From contig RECR01000062.1 of NCBI GenBank assembly GCA_007693955.1, positions 1 through 62,888 on the forward strand: DNA of 62,888 bases, written 5' to 3'. Each line of letters starts with the position of its first letter. The first letter of the stretch is position 1. The position numbers were made by a program, and so were the translations under genes. The DNA comes from Gloeocapsa sp. DLM2.Bin57. GTDB lineage: Bacteria; Cyanobacteriota; Cyanobacteriia; Cyanobacteriales; Gloeocapsaceae. Under the pieces are notes generated by a model that was given only the letters and a program-made list of their open reading frames with translations, was not told the DNA's origin and did not search any database. Below are positions 1-8,438 of this stretch, piece after piece.

Positions 1-107
1 TCTTTGGCTTTATACTTCTTTTATATTTTATCTATGGGGCTGCTGAATGTGGGTTAAAAGATAGGCTCTTCCGTATCTATGGTGATAAGTAAAAGTTATT
101 GGTTATA

Positions 108-134
108 GGGAACAGGCAACAGGCAACAGGCAAC
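108..134. repeat. AACAGGC heptad tandem repeat
   Basis: Four near-identical 7-nt units (AACAGGC) follow one another here, the last ending in AACG. Short tandem heptads of this kind are a familiar feature of cyanobacterial intergenic DNA (STRR class). No function is visible. Confidence 0.6.
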
Positions 135-304
135 GTAGAAGAAAATATATCTTTTAAGACACTTTTCCCAATAATGCCGAAAGAGCCGATGTTCTTTGGA
201 ATACAGCAAAACAAGACTTACCTTTCTTGCGAATTCTTATCCTTTCTATCCTAACAAATTTAAATGAATGAATCCTTGACACGCTCCCAATCTAGGATTA
301 ATAA

Positions 305-324
305 GGTGCGTTAAGTAACGCACC
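305..324. repeat. Palindrome GGTGCGTTA-AG-TAACGCACC
   Basis: A perfect 9-bp inverted repeat with a 2-nt spacer, followed by CTAC. GGTGCGTTA/TAACGCACC palindromes are common dispersed elements in cyanobacterial genomes. It lies 10 bp from the end of the transposase remnant, and could also be a hairpin terminator or part of an element end. Confidence 0.55.
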
Positions 325-334
325 CTACAGTTGA

Positions 335-774
335 TTATCGCGCTTTTTGACGCTTCATTAAAGTACTAATTCTTTCATGTCTTAGAGGTAAAGCCCAACT
401 TCCTTGGTCTTCAGGTATCCAGACTATGCTACTATAACTATATCCTTCAATTACTTTTTGAAAGTTTAATGGGGAGTAATGATAGCCTCGGTCTTTCAAG
501 GTAGAAGAATCTAATCTAGTATTGGCTGTATGATCTATAGCTAGAGTAACATATGATGAATCCAAAGGGGAATGTCTTTGATGTATCTTTTCATTAATTG
601 AGAAGGGTTTGGACGACAATCTTGTAGAGATTCGTAGGTAGAAGGCCATTGTCTTCTAAATAACGGGGAAAGAGAAAAATCAGCCAAAGAATAAGCTGTT
701 CTTGTGGTTAAAACTGCATCCATTAAATCATAAGTAGAATATGAAGGCAAACCCCAGTAAATTATAGGTATCAT
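335..774 (-). pseudogene. Frameshifted, truncated transposase remnant
   Basis: Two overlapping minus-strand frames carry one decayed gene. The upstream frame (541-774) has the N-terminal pattern STYDLMDAV...SLSPLFRRQ. The downstream frame (335-649) has TLKDRGYHY, SYSSIVWIPED and SWALPLRHERIS. These segments resemble, in order, the N-terminal half of DDE transposases of the IS701/IS4-like group found in cyanobacteria, which normally run to more than 400 residues. Reading passes from one frame to the other around 560-620, so a frameshift is needed, and the catalytic C-terminal half is missing. The family is inferred from pattern memory; a non-functional remnant is well supported, the exact IS family is not. 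Confidence 0.6.
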
Positions 775-811
775 TTCTAAATTTTTGAAGTCGATTTATG
801 TTAGAATTCAT

Positions 812-868
812 AGTAGTAGAAAAAATTAGGGAGGCTTTTTATATTTTCTCCCTTTTTACTACTTTTTT
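812..868. repeat. Bipartite inverted repeat with T-run
   Basis: AGTAGT at 812-817 pairs with ACTACT at 858-863, and AGGGAG at 828-833 with CTCCC at 848-852, around an AT-rich loop and followed by TTTTTT. It could be a plus-strand factor-independent terminator or the end of the decayed insertion element whose transposase start lies just to its left. Confidence 0.4.
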
Positions 869-1020
869 GAGCTCACAAAATTTGACATCCCCCAATCCCC
901 TCTTTTTCGCGATTTAGTCTAAACTCCAGTCCATAAGTTATCTCGTTTAAGTTACGATAAGATTATTTTGTAAATATAGAGACTATTTTATTCCTCAAAA
1001 AAGTGATCGCCCTAGCTTCA

Positions 1021-2064
1021 CTAAAAAATTAACAGTATTAAGCCTAGACCAAAATTAATTAAGTACAAAAAACCGACAACTTGGGTTTCTTGCCAACCAC
1101 TTAATTCTAAATGATGGTGTAGTGGGGCCATTTTAAAGAGACGTTTACCTATACCAGAGGGTCCTTTGGTAGCCTTATAATAACTTACTTGAGCGATGAC
1201 TGAGAGGGATTCTAACAAGAAAATTCCACTAACTATTAATAAAGCCCAAAGTTGATTAGTTAATAATCCTAAAGCAGCTAAACTACCCCCTAAAGCTAAT
1301 GATCCAGTATCCCCCATAAATACTCTAGCCTTATGGTGGTTATGAAGGAGAAATCCTAAACAAGCACCAGTAAAACTCAGAGCAAAAATACTCAGATGGG
1401 GATGAGTTGGGGTAATGATTAAACCTAAAGTGCAAAAAGCGATCGCACTAGTTCCCGCGGCTAAACCATCTACACCATCAGTGAGGTTAGTAGCGTTGCT
1501 TTCTGCTACCATCACAAATACTGCTAAAGGCCAAAACCAGATACCTAAAGATAAGCTAATTTTAGCAGGTAGAGATATATTGGTTATACTCTCTGGTTGA
1601 CTAATACCTAACCAGATGCAGAAAATTACGGCTATGGCTATTTGCAGTGCTAATTTTTGTTGGGGTGAGATACCTTTATTAGACTTCTGTCGCAAGATTT
1701 GCCAATCGTCTAACCATCCCACCAATCCATAAGCAAAAGTCACTAAAGAAATAGCGACTAATTCTGGAGTAAAGGGCGCAAACAGTAAAGCAACAGCGAT
1801 CGCCACTGGTACAAAAAAGATACCCCCCATAGTGGGTGTACCCGCTTTTTGTAGATGTATTCGAGGACCATCTTCTCTGATTACTTGTCCTGCTTTGAGT
1901 CTGCGCAATAGAGGAACAACTAGATAACCGATAGCACCACTGACTATAGTACTAATTACCAGAGCATAAATAGCAGTTATTGGGGTTAACCTGGTTAGGG
2001 AAAACCCTATTACCATTAAACTTAACCCTAAAACCAAGAGAATAAGTAGTGTCAACCCTTTCAC
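1021..2064 (-). CDS. mraY: Phospho-N-acetylmuramoyl-pentapeptide-transferase MraY
   Basis: MraY transfers phospho-MurNAc-pentapeptide from UDP to undecaprenyl phosphate in the plasma membrane, making lipid I for peptidoglycan. The 347-residue product has about ten hydrophobic segments and the family signatures: the aspartate pair in GWLDDWQ near residue 118, NLTDGVDGLAAGT near 192-204, FMGDTGSLALGG and the histidine motif APLHHHLELSGW near 312. Length is normal (about 320-370). The start is GTG at 2062-2064, giving MKGLTLLI. It begins 5 bp after the DUF3134 gene on the same strand, so the two are probably co-transcribed. It sits outside any division and cell-wall cluster, as is usual in cyanobacteria. 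Confidence 0.97.
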   Translation of the reverse strand: MKGLTLLILLVLGLSLMVIGFSLTRLTPITAIYALVISTIVSGAIGYLVVPLLRRLKAGQVIREDGPRIHLQKAGTPTMGGIFFVPVAIAVALLFAPFTPELVAISLVTFAYGLVGWLDDWQILRQKSNKGISPQQKLALQIAIAVIFCIWLGISQPESITNISLPAKISLSLGIWFWPLAVFVMVAESNATNLTDGVDGLAAGTSAIAFCTLGLIITPTHPHLSIFALSFTGACLGFLLHNHHKARVFMGDTGSLALGGSLAALGLLTNQLWALLIVSGIFLLESLSVIAQVSYYKATKGPSGIGKRLFKMAPLHHHLELSGWQETQVVGFLYLINFGLGLILLIF

Positions 2065-2069
2065 TAATC

Positions 2070-2315
2070 TTAATCTTCTATCTCTTCTAAATTCTCTGCA
2101 TCAGTTTCAAAATCATCAGCATAATCTTCTACGTCGATTAATTCTGCTATTTCTTCGTCTTGTTCGAGCAATTCTGGTTCGATATCTTTGATTTGTTCTC
2201 TATATTTGAGACGTCCAGTTTGTTTTAACCAATCTAATAACCCTGAATCATCTTTCAAGGGTATTACATTAGCAGGTTCATAACGAGGCTCTCTACGTAA
2301 TGAGGGATTATCCAT
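2070..2315 (-). CDS. DUF3134 family small acidic protein
   Basis: An 81-residue, very acidic protein. Its N-terminus reads MDNPSLRREPRYEPANVIPL and the second half is rich in Glu and Asp. The NPSLRxEPRYEPAxVIPL pattern matches the cyanobacterial DUF3134 family as I remember it; no function is known. There is no signal peptide or membrane segment. It lies immediately upstream of mraY (5-bp gap), so it probably heads a two-gene transcript. The family call is recognition by pattern and would need a profile search. Confidence 0.75.
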   Translation of the reverse strand: MDNPSLRREPRYEPANVIPLKDDSGLLDWLKQTGRLKYREQIKDIEPELLEQDEEIAELIDVEDYADDFETDAENLEEIED

Positions 2316-2615
2316 TGTTTCGATTCAATTGAAAAAATTTAGGAGTATTTTTATTTAATTTTATACTAATTTAGGTGAGTTCGGGGTTAGGGTTTAGGAG
2401 ACTTAACGAGTTCGGAGTTCGGGAGGAAAGGGGTAGCGCAAAGAGCAGCAACGATAGTGTAAAGAGTTCGGAGTTATTCTCTCATGTCCGATTAATTAGT
2501 TACGATTAAAATCCTATTTCAAGCCACTGATTAGATCATGTCCTGTTAATTGATGATAATAAACTTTTTCCTTTACACCTTCTTCCTTTCCTATTTATTG
2601 CCTATTCCCTTAAAG
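2316..2615. other. Intergenic region with GAGTTCGG repeats
   Basis: About 300 bp between pyrR and the DUF3134 gene. It contains degenerate copies of GAGTTCGGGGTT / GAGTTCGGAGTTCGGG at roughly 2374-2475, similar in style to STRR spacers elsewhere in the window, and otherwise AT-rich DNA. No coding sequence or convincing RNA is visible. Confidence 0.5.
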
Positions 2616-3152
2616 TCAAACGGCTTTGATTAACTCTACTGCATCTTTACCATCAATATCCTCTAGATAGACTTTAACCTTTTCTTCGGTAGCCGTTGGC
2701 AACATTTTACCTGTAAAATCAGGATGAATAGGCACTTCACGATGTCCTCTATCTACTAAGACGAGAAGACGAATCACCGAGGGGCGACCATATTCTGTAA
2801 CTGCGTTAAGAGCAGCTCGAATAGTTCGCCCTTTATAGATGACGTCATCGACTAAAACCACTTGTTTATGAGTCAAATCAAAGGGAATATCAGTTTTAGC
2901 TGGTGTTCTCAGGGCGATTTGGTCTAAATCATCGCGATAAAAAGTGATATCTAGTGCACCTACGGCTACATCTACCTGTTCTAAAGTGCGAATTTGCTGA
3001 GCTAGTAGTTGAGCAAGGGGAACTCCCCGAGTATAAATACCTAGTAAAACTAGGTTGGAGAGATCACCTGACTTCTCTACTACTTCAGATGCGAGACGAG
3101 TAATAGTGCGACGAATTTCTTCAGCAGAAAGAATGGGAATCACTTTATCCAT
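2616..3152 (-). CDS. pyrR: Bifunctional pyr operon regulator / uracil phosphoribosyltransferase PyrR
   Basis: PyrR binds pyr mRNA in response to UMP in Bacillus and also converts uracil and PRPP to UMP. The 178-residue product matches the family length. The PRPP-binding loop [18 protein letters not shown] is at about 97-114, with the N-terminal [15 protein letters not shown] and the conserved [20 protein letters not shown]. The start codon is 3 bp after the phosphatase stop, so it is the third gene of the kinase-phosphatase-pyrR series. No pyr biosynthetic gene is adjacent, so mRNA regulation, if kept, acts in trans; enzyme activity is the safer inference. Confidence 0.95.
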   Translation of the reverse strand: MDKVIPILSAEEIRRTITRLASEVVEKSGDLSNLVLLGIYTRGVPLAQLLAQQIRTLEQVDVAVGALDITFYRDDLDQIALRTPAKTDIPFDLTHKQVVLVDDVIYKGRTIRAALNAVTEYGRPSVIRLLVLVDRGHREVPIHPDFTGKMLPTATEEKVKVYLEDIDGKDAVELIKAV

Positions 3153-3155
3153 GAT

Positions 3156-3878
3156 TCAATCACCAGCTTCAACGAGAACGATAGTAATATTATCTGAACC
3201 CCCAGCTTTTTTAGCCTCATGAACGAGCATTTCGGCAGCTTCTGGTAAACTCTGGGTTAGTAATTTACCAATTAACTCATCGGGAACTTCTTCGGTTAAA
3301 CCATCACTACAGATTAAAAAGCGATCGCCTATTTGTACCTCTAGGGGTTCAATATCGATTTGACAGATATCTCTACGACCCAGACATTGAGACAAAACGT
3401 GACGCCAGGGGTGGGTTTTTGCCTCTTCTTTAGTTAAATCTCCTGCTTTAATAGCTTTAGCTACCCAGGTATGGTCTTCTGTCAACTGTTCTAAACTAGA
3501 AGCGCGTAAGCGATAGAGACGAGAGTCACCAATATGAGCTACCCAAGTTTGATCACCGCGGAAGACTATAAGTACTAAAGTAGTTCCCATGTCTCCTCTT
3601 TCAGGATGTTTAGATTGATCCTGTAGGATACTTTGATTAGCCGCGTCTATCGCTTCTGTCAACAAAGTATCCGTAGAAATGGAGGAGTCCCAATGTTCTT
3701 CTAGGTAAGTGTGTATAGTTTCAATGGCGATGGTACTCGCTTCTTGTCCTCCCGCGTGTCCTCCCATTCCATCAGCTACTATAAAAAAGCGCCCCTCAGG
3801 ATCGTCAATATAATAACTATCCTGATTCACTGAGCGCACAAGTCCAGGGTCTGATTTCCCCGTGAAACTAAGTTTCAT
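3156..3878 (-). CDS. PP2C-type serine/threonine protein phosphatase
   Basis: A 240-residue metal-dependent Ser/Thr phosphatase of the bacterial PrpC/Stp type, cytosolic. Visible motifs are GLVRSVNQDS near the N-terminus, the metal-binding FIVADGMGGHAGGQEAS, GDMGTTLVLIVF, WVAHIGDSRLYRLR, LTEDHTW, ICSDGLTEEV and the closing GGSDNITIVLVE. All the aspartates expected to hold the two metal ions are present. It lies 15 bp downstream of the UbiB-like kinase gene and 3 bp upstream of pyrR on the same strand. The kinase-phosphatase pairing is suggestive, but ABC1/UbiB proteins are atypical kinases, so a direct partnership is only inference. Confidence 0.95.
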   Translation of the reverse strand: MKLSFTGKSDPGLVRSVNQDSYYIDDPEGRFFIVADGMGGHAGGQEASTIAIETIHTYLEEHWDSSISTDTLLTEAIDAANQSILQDQSKHPERGDMGTTLVLIVFRGDQTWVAHIGDSRLYRLRASSLEQLTEDHTWVAKAIKAGDLTKEEAKTHPWRHVLSQCLGRRDICQIDIEPLEVQIGDRFLICSDGLTEEVPDELIGKLLTQSLPEAAEMLVHEAKKAGGSDNITIVLVEAGD

Positions 3879-3893
3879 AAGCTTTTCTCTTTT

Positions 3894-5660
3894 TTACTGG
3901 AACATACGATCTAAGCGGTCGATCCGTCTAAGTAAACGGAATAAAGCAAAAGCTGGTACTATCGCTATTAAGATCGCCGCTATTGCTATTTTCACATATC
4001 CATTGACTAAGAGAATAGTAGCAGCTAAAAGAAAAGCGCTAGTTAAGATCGTATAGTTATTACTCAATTGAATCATACCTAAACGACGTAACAGGCGATC
4101 GCTTTCTTGGGAACGAACTCTCACTAATACGTCACCACGTTCGAGTTTTTCGATGGTATCTTCTATTTTCCCTGGTAAACCTAGAGCAGTATTGCTTACT
4201 TGTGCTGCTTGTCTGCCGATTTCATCGAAAATAGTATTACTTAAACTATTACCGTTTTTCCCATTAGCATTGGTCATAATATCTAACGCAAAAGGTTGCG
4301 CCACCTCCATAAAATTAAATTCGGGATCTAAACCTTTACCCACTCCTTCTAGAGTAGAAAAAGCTCTCATCACAAAAGTAAAAGTAGCAGGAAAGCGAAA
4401 GGGTTGATCATAAGCTATCTCATAGAGATCCTCGCTAATAGAAGCTACTGATTGAGTTTCAAAGGGTTTATCCATAAAGTTATCCAGCATAAACTGAATG
4501 GAACGTCTGACAGGTCCAATATCTCCTATCGGAGCTAAAGCACCCAAATCAATTAAGGAACGAACCACGCGATCGGCGTTTTTTTCAGCAATACCAAACA
4601 AAGTTTGCATCAATTGTTCACGTACATTGCTTTTAATTTGTCCCATCATGCCAAAATCATAAAAAATTAGCGCACCATTAGTACTCACAGCGAGGTTGCC
4701 TGGATGGGGATCAGCGTGAAAAAAGCCATCATTGAGTAATTGCTGTAGATAAGCTTCAGCTCCTAATTGAGCTAGACGCTTGCGATCTAACCCTGCTGCT
4801 TCTAAGGCTTCATAGTGACTAATTTTAATCCCAGGAAGGTATTCTAGGGTTAAAACTCTTGGGGAAGTATAACGCCAGTAAACTTTAGGTACTTTTACCC
4901 AACTTTTATCCCGAAAATTTCGTCTAAAGGTATCAGCGTTACGCCCTTCGTTGAGATAATCTGTTTCTTCCCAAAGTATCCGACAACATTCTTCATAAAT
5001 ACCATTCCAATCTCTTCCTTTTCCCCAACGGGGGTGACTTTGGAAATATTGAGCAATTTTTTTAAGAATTGCTAAATCGATGGTAAACAGTTTTTGCAAC
5101 CCTGGTCGCTGAATTTTAACTACTACCTCTTCTCCATTGTGTAATTGAGCTTTATGTACTTGTCCTAAACTAGCGGCAGCTAGGGGGGTAGGGTCAAAGT
5201 TACTAAATAATTGCGGGATAGATTTACCTAAATCTGAGGTAATAATGGCACTAGCTTGCTCATAGCTAAAAGCAGGGACTTGGTCTTGTAACTTGGAAAG
5301 TTCATCTACATACTCGGTAGGGAATAAATCAGCCCGAGTAGAAAATAGCTGACCGACTTTAATAAAAGTAGGTCCTAATTCTAAGATAGTTTTTCTAATC
5401 CAGATGGCTTGGATTTTTTGACGAGCCTTGAGTTTTTCGGGACTATAGCCACCTTCTGCGAAATAGGTCCATTTTTTGCTATTGCGCCATAATTTAAACA
5501 ATAGGGTCAAAACAAACACCCAGATATCAAAGCGACGACGGTTACGGGAATAATTTTCTTGATTCCAGCGATAAGTTTTTTTCCCTTTTTCTAGCGGAGT
5601 TAAAGATGTCATAGAACTAGAAGCAAAGGAATTGTTAAAGTTTTCAGAAAAAGCAGACAC
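3894..5660 (-). CDS. ABC1/UbiB-family atypical kinase
   Basis: A 588-residue UbiB/ABC1 (ADCK-like) protein. Relatives support quinone or prenyl-lipid metabolism and are ATPases rather than classical protein kinases; in cyanobacteria the pathway would be plastoquinone or tocopherol. Signatures are KVGQLFSTRADLFP (KxGQ motif, near 98-112), the alanine-rich loop PLAAASLGQVHKA, the lysine in VVVKIQRPG, the catalytic FFHADPHPGNLAV and the DFG motif in FYDFGMMGQ. The last ~70 residues hold two hydrophobic segments likely to anchor it in a membrane. Start is uncertain: GTG at 5658-5660, or ATG at 5610-5612 (residue 17); neither has a clear ribosome binding site. First of three closely packed genes. 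Confidence 0.93.
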   Translation of the reverse strand: MSAFSENFNNSFASSSMTSLTPLEKGKKTYRWNQENYSRNRRRFDIWVFVLTLLFKLWRNSKKWTYFAEGGYSPEKLKARQKIQAIWIRKTILELGPTFIKVGQLFSTRADLFPTEYVDELSKLQDQVPAFSYEQASAIITSDLGKSIPQLFSNFDPTPLAAASLGQVHKAQLHNGEEVVVKIQRPGLQKLFTIDLAILKKIAQYFQSHPRWGKGRDWNGIYEECCRILWEETDYLNEGRNADTFRRNFRDKSWVKVPKVYWRYTSPRVLTLEYLPGIKISHYEALEAAGLDRKRLAQLGAEAYLQQLLNDGFFHADPHPGNLAVSTNGALIFYDFGMMGQIKSNVREQLMQTLFGIAEKNADRVVRSLIDLGALAPIGDIGPVRRSIQFMLDNFMDKPFETQSVASISEDLYEIAYDQPFRFPATFTFVMRAFSTLEGVGKGLDPEFNFMEVAQPFALDIMTNANGKNGNSLSNTIFDEIGRQAAQVSNTALGLPGKIEDTIEKLERGDVLVRVRSQESDRLLRRLGMIQLSNNYTILTSAFLLAATILLVNGYVKIAIAAILIAIVPAFALFRLLRRIDRLDRMFQ

Positions 5661-5700
5661 TTGACTAAAATATTATGGGTAGATTGAGGTTAAGTAAATT

Positions 5701-6015
5701 TTACAGATTTTGATTACTGTAGTTTTTCAAATCGGCTCTAAGACGAGCTATATCTGCTCTGAGTTCATCAATCGTCTCTTGTACGTCTTCAGAATACTCT
5801 GAGTAGGTTGTGGAGGTTACTACACCTTGGGCGTTCCATTCTCTCTCTGCTTTAGCCATTACTTCATTAGTAAACTGACGCAGATTTTCTCTTTGTTGGG
5901 CATCAAATTTACCTAGCTCACTTAAAGTATTACTTACAGTTTCTTCTACTTTTTCACCGAGAGTTTCAGCTAGGGCTTTTCCTAAAAAAAAGGCTTGTAT
6001 GACAGAATTACTCAT
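5701..6015 (-). CDS. Conserved cyanobacterial coiled-coil protein
   Basis: A 104-residue soluble protein with long charged helices. The N-terminal half (IQAFFLGKALAETLGEKV) is amphipathic, and the C-terminus (QETIDELRADIARLRADL, about 79-98) has heptads expected of a coiled coil. It recalls small phasin-like proteins conserved in cyanobacteria (possibly the DUF6825 group), but I cannot name a function. It stands alone, 40 bp upstream of the UbiB-like gene on the same strand, and could be read into that operon. Confidence is high that it is a gene and low for family. Confidence 0.75.
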   Translation of the reverse strand: MSNSVIQAFFLGKALAETLGEKVEETVSNTLSELGKFDAQQRENLRQFTNEVMAKAEREWNAQGVVTSTTYSEYSEDVQETIDELRADIARLRADLKNYSNQNL

Positions 6016-6156
6016 AAAACTAAGATGGTTGTTAGCATTTCACTTTACATTATTACACTTAATTTGGGGATACTAATTATTTTTAATCAGATTGGATTTT
6101 AGCGATTTTTTATGTTATATTAAGCTTAACGTATTTTTTATGTAACAAATAATACT

Positions 6157-8436
6157 ATGAGATTTGTCAATCAAACAAGACCAGCAGGAATTACCTGGAC
6201 TCCAGGTAGAGGCTATACTTATGCAGCAAGTTGGATAGACTTTAATAACGATGGTTTACCAGATTTAGTAGATGCACCCCACTGGATACAACCAGGAGTT
6301 AATCAGCTAGCAATATACCTTAACCAAGGAGATGGTACTTTTAGAGACGTTGCTCCCATAGTTCAATCTGATTATAATCAACTTCGCACCGATAATCATG
6401 GAATGGCTTGGGCTGATTTTGATAATGATGGCGATCAAGATGTAGCTTATAACTCAGGTGGTCCTACTGCTAGCGCTTTTCACGTTAATGAGAATGGAAG
6501 ACTAGTAGAAAGATCCCGACAGTTAGGAGTAGATGGGGTTATCGGTAATAGAAATGACCCCAGAAATAGCCATGGTTTGAGAGGGAGAGGTGTAACTTGG
6601 GTTGATGTCAACAGGAATGGGCGCTTAGATTTAATTCATAATAATTGGCAGATGACAGGTGCTTATTTCCAAAGTCCTCTGGTTAGACAGTTATCTGAAA
6701 GAGGTTTAGATCAAACTGCTTTATTTGTACAACAACCTAATCAAACTTTTAGACAAGAAGTAAATTTTCTCGGACAACCAACTTACTCAGCTACGGTTCA
6801 TCCCGCCGATTTAGCATTTGATAATGCACTTAATTTAATTTTTTCTGAAGGTTATAGAGAAAGAGTAACAGCCTATAGCTCAATAGGGGGTAATCGATTT
6901 GCCAAACAACTTGATGCCCTACCTTTAGAGTTAGATATACGTGGAAGACTAATAATTGCTGATATCGCTATTGCTGATTTTACTGGCGATTTAAATCCAG
7001 AAATTTTAATCATTCCCCAAAATGTAGGTTCTGATCCTGGATCACCAATGCTATTAACCTATGATCCTACCACTCGTCGTTATGTAGATCGAGCTGAAGA
7101 AGCGGGATTAGCTCAACCTATCTATGGTAATGGGTTAGCTGTCGCTGACTTTGATAATGATGGACATCTCGACATTTTTATCACAACTTGGGAAATTGAC
7201 AGAGTTAATAATCGTCGTCGTACTGGCAATAGCATTTTATTGAGAAATAGAGGTAATGGGACTTTTCAAAGAGTTCCTGGAAGTGCAGGAGCTAATCCGA
7301 ATAGAAGTGAGCAAACATGGCTTCCTGGTCTTCCTACTGGCTACACTGGATCTGGAGGTATTCAGAGGGTATTTACTGCTGATTATGATGTGAATGGGTT
7401 TATGGATATTTTTACTACTCAAGTACTACTAGAAGAGAGAAGAAATTCCAGGCAGTTTACTCCATCTTATTTATTCGCTAATCAAGGTAATAACAATAGA
7501 TGGTTACAGATTGATTTAGAAGGTAGAATGTCTAACCGTGATGCCATAGGTGCTAAGGTTTATTTAACCACTCCTGATGGTAGAACCCAATATCGAGAAT
7601 TACATCCCTATACAGGATTTGGTCAACACTCTTCGCGAATACACTTTGGTTTGAATCAACATAATGTAGCTAGAGAAATTAAAATTGTCTGGCCTCGTGG
7701 TGCTCAGCAAACTTTACGTAATGTACCTGCTAACCAAATTATTCAAGTTGTAGAGTCAGGAAATCCTAACCCTGTACTGCAAAACAGTTTTAGAGTTGGT
7801 ACTAATGGTAATGACAACATTAATGGGACTCAATTTGATGATACTTTGATTGGCAATGGTGGCAATGATGTTCTCAATGGCTTAGATGGTAATGATTTCC
7901 TTAATGGAGGAGCAGGAAACGATACTCTCAATGGCGGTAATGGTAATGATTATCTTCACGGGAGTTCTGGTAATGATTTACTGCGCGGTGAAAACGGTAA
8001 TGATACCCTAATTGGGGGAACAGGTAACGATACTCTAGATGGAGGTGCAGGAGATGATAGCTTGATTGGTGGACCTGGTAATAATATTTTAACTGGTGGT
8101 CCTGGAAGAGATCGCTTTGTTTTCCAAAATCCTAGAGATGGTGGAGTAGATAGAATTACTGATTTTAATACTAAAGAAGATTTAATTGTTGTGTCACGAA
8201 ATACTTTCAGCGGTCCTGAAGCATGGAGAACTAAGTTAGATTATGGTACTTTACCTGCTAATCGGTTTAGACTAGGCAATACCAGTACTCCTCTTGCACG
8301 AGGAAGTTTTCTCTATGACCAAGGTACTGGTAATCTCTTCTTTGATTCTTATCCAGATGCACCAGGTAATAGAGTTCATCTAGCTACATTAAATAACAGA
8401 CCTTGGCTCAATCATACCCATATATTGGTAGATTAG
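6157..8436 (+). CDS. FG-GAP / ASPIC-UnbV / RTX repeat protein, probably secreted
   Basis: A 759-residue mosaic protein. Residues 1-450 contain calcium-binding FG-GAP/VCBS-like repeats (for example [42 protein letters not shown]), predicting a beta-propeller. Residues about 462-532 match the ASPIC/UnbV domain ([29 protein letters not shown]). Residues about 548-650 carry around eleven RTX nonapeptides of the form GGxGNDxLx. The last ~108 residues ([18 protein letters not shown] onward) resemble the C-terminal region of cyanobacterial RTX proteins exported by type I secretion. There is no Sec signal peptide, which agrees with that route, but no type I exporter is in the window. It is flanked by opposite-strand genes and stands alone. 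Substrate or ligand is unknown. Confidence 0.9.
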   Translation: MRFVNQTRPAGITWTPGRGYTYAASWIDFNNDGLPDLVDAPHWIQPGVNQLAIYLNQGDGTFRDVAPIVQSDYNQLRTDNHGMAWADFDNDGDQDVAYNSGGPTASAFHVNENGRLVERSRQLGVDGVIGNRNDPRNSHGLRGRGVTWVDVNRNGRLDLIHNNWQMTGAYFQSPLVRQLSERGLDQTALFVQQPNQTFRQEVNFLGQPTYSATVHPADLAFDNALNLIFSEGYRERVTAYSSIGGNRFAKQLDALPLELDIRGRLIIADIAIADFTGDLNPEILIIPQNVGSDPGSPMLLTYDPTTRRYVDRAEEAGLAQPIYGNGLAVADFDNDGHLDIFITTWEIDRVNNRRRTGNSILLRNRGNGTFQRVPGSAGANPNRSEQTWLPGLPTGYTGSGGIQRVFTADYDVNGFMDIFTTQVLLEERRNSRQFTPSYLFANQGNNNRWLQIDLEGRMSNRDAIGAKVYLTTPDGRTQYRELHPYTGFGQHSSRIHFGLNQHNVAREIKIVWPRGAQQTLRNVPANQIIQVVESGNPNPVLQNSFRVGTNGNDNINGTQFDDTLIGNGGNDVLNGLDGNDFLNGGAGNDTLNGGNGNDYLHGSSGNDLLRGENGNDTLIGGTGNDTLDGGAGDDSLIGGPGNNILTGGPGRDRFVFQNPRDGGVDRITDFNTKEDLIVVSRNTFSGPEAWRTKLDYGTLPANRFRLGNTSTPLARGSFLYDQGTGNLFFDSYPDAPGNRVHLATLNNRPWLNHTHILVD

Positions 8437-8438
8437 TG

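Larger units (their letters stand above)
1..334. other. Intergenic region with short repeats, no gene
   Basis: No convincing coding sequence is visible. The stretch holds a short tandem array of AACAGGC units at about 108-134 and a perfect hairpin at 305-324. The rest is AT-rich, unremarkable sequence next to a decayed transposase, so it is probably old mobile-element flank. Confidence 0.6.
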
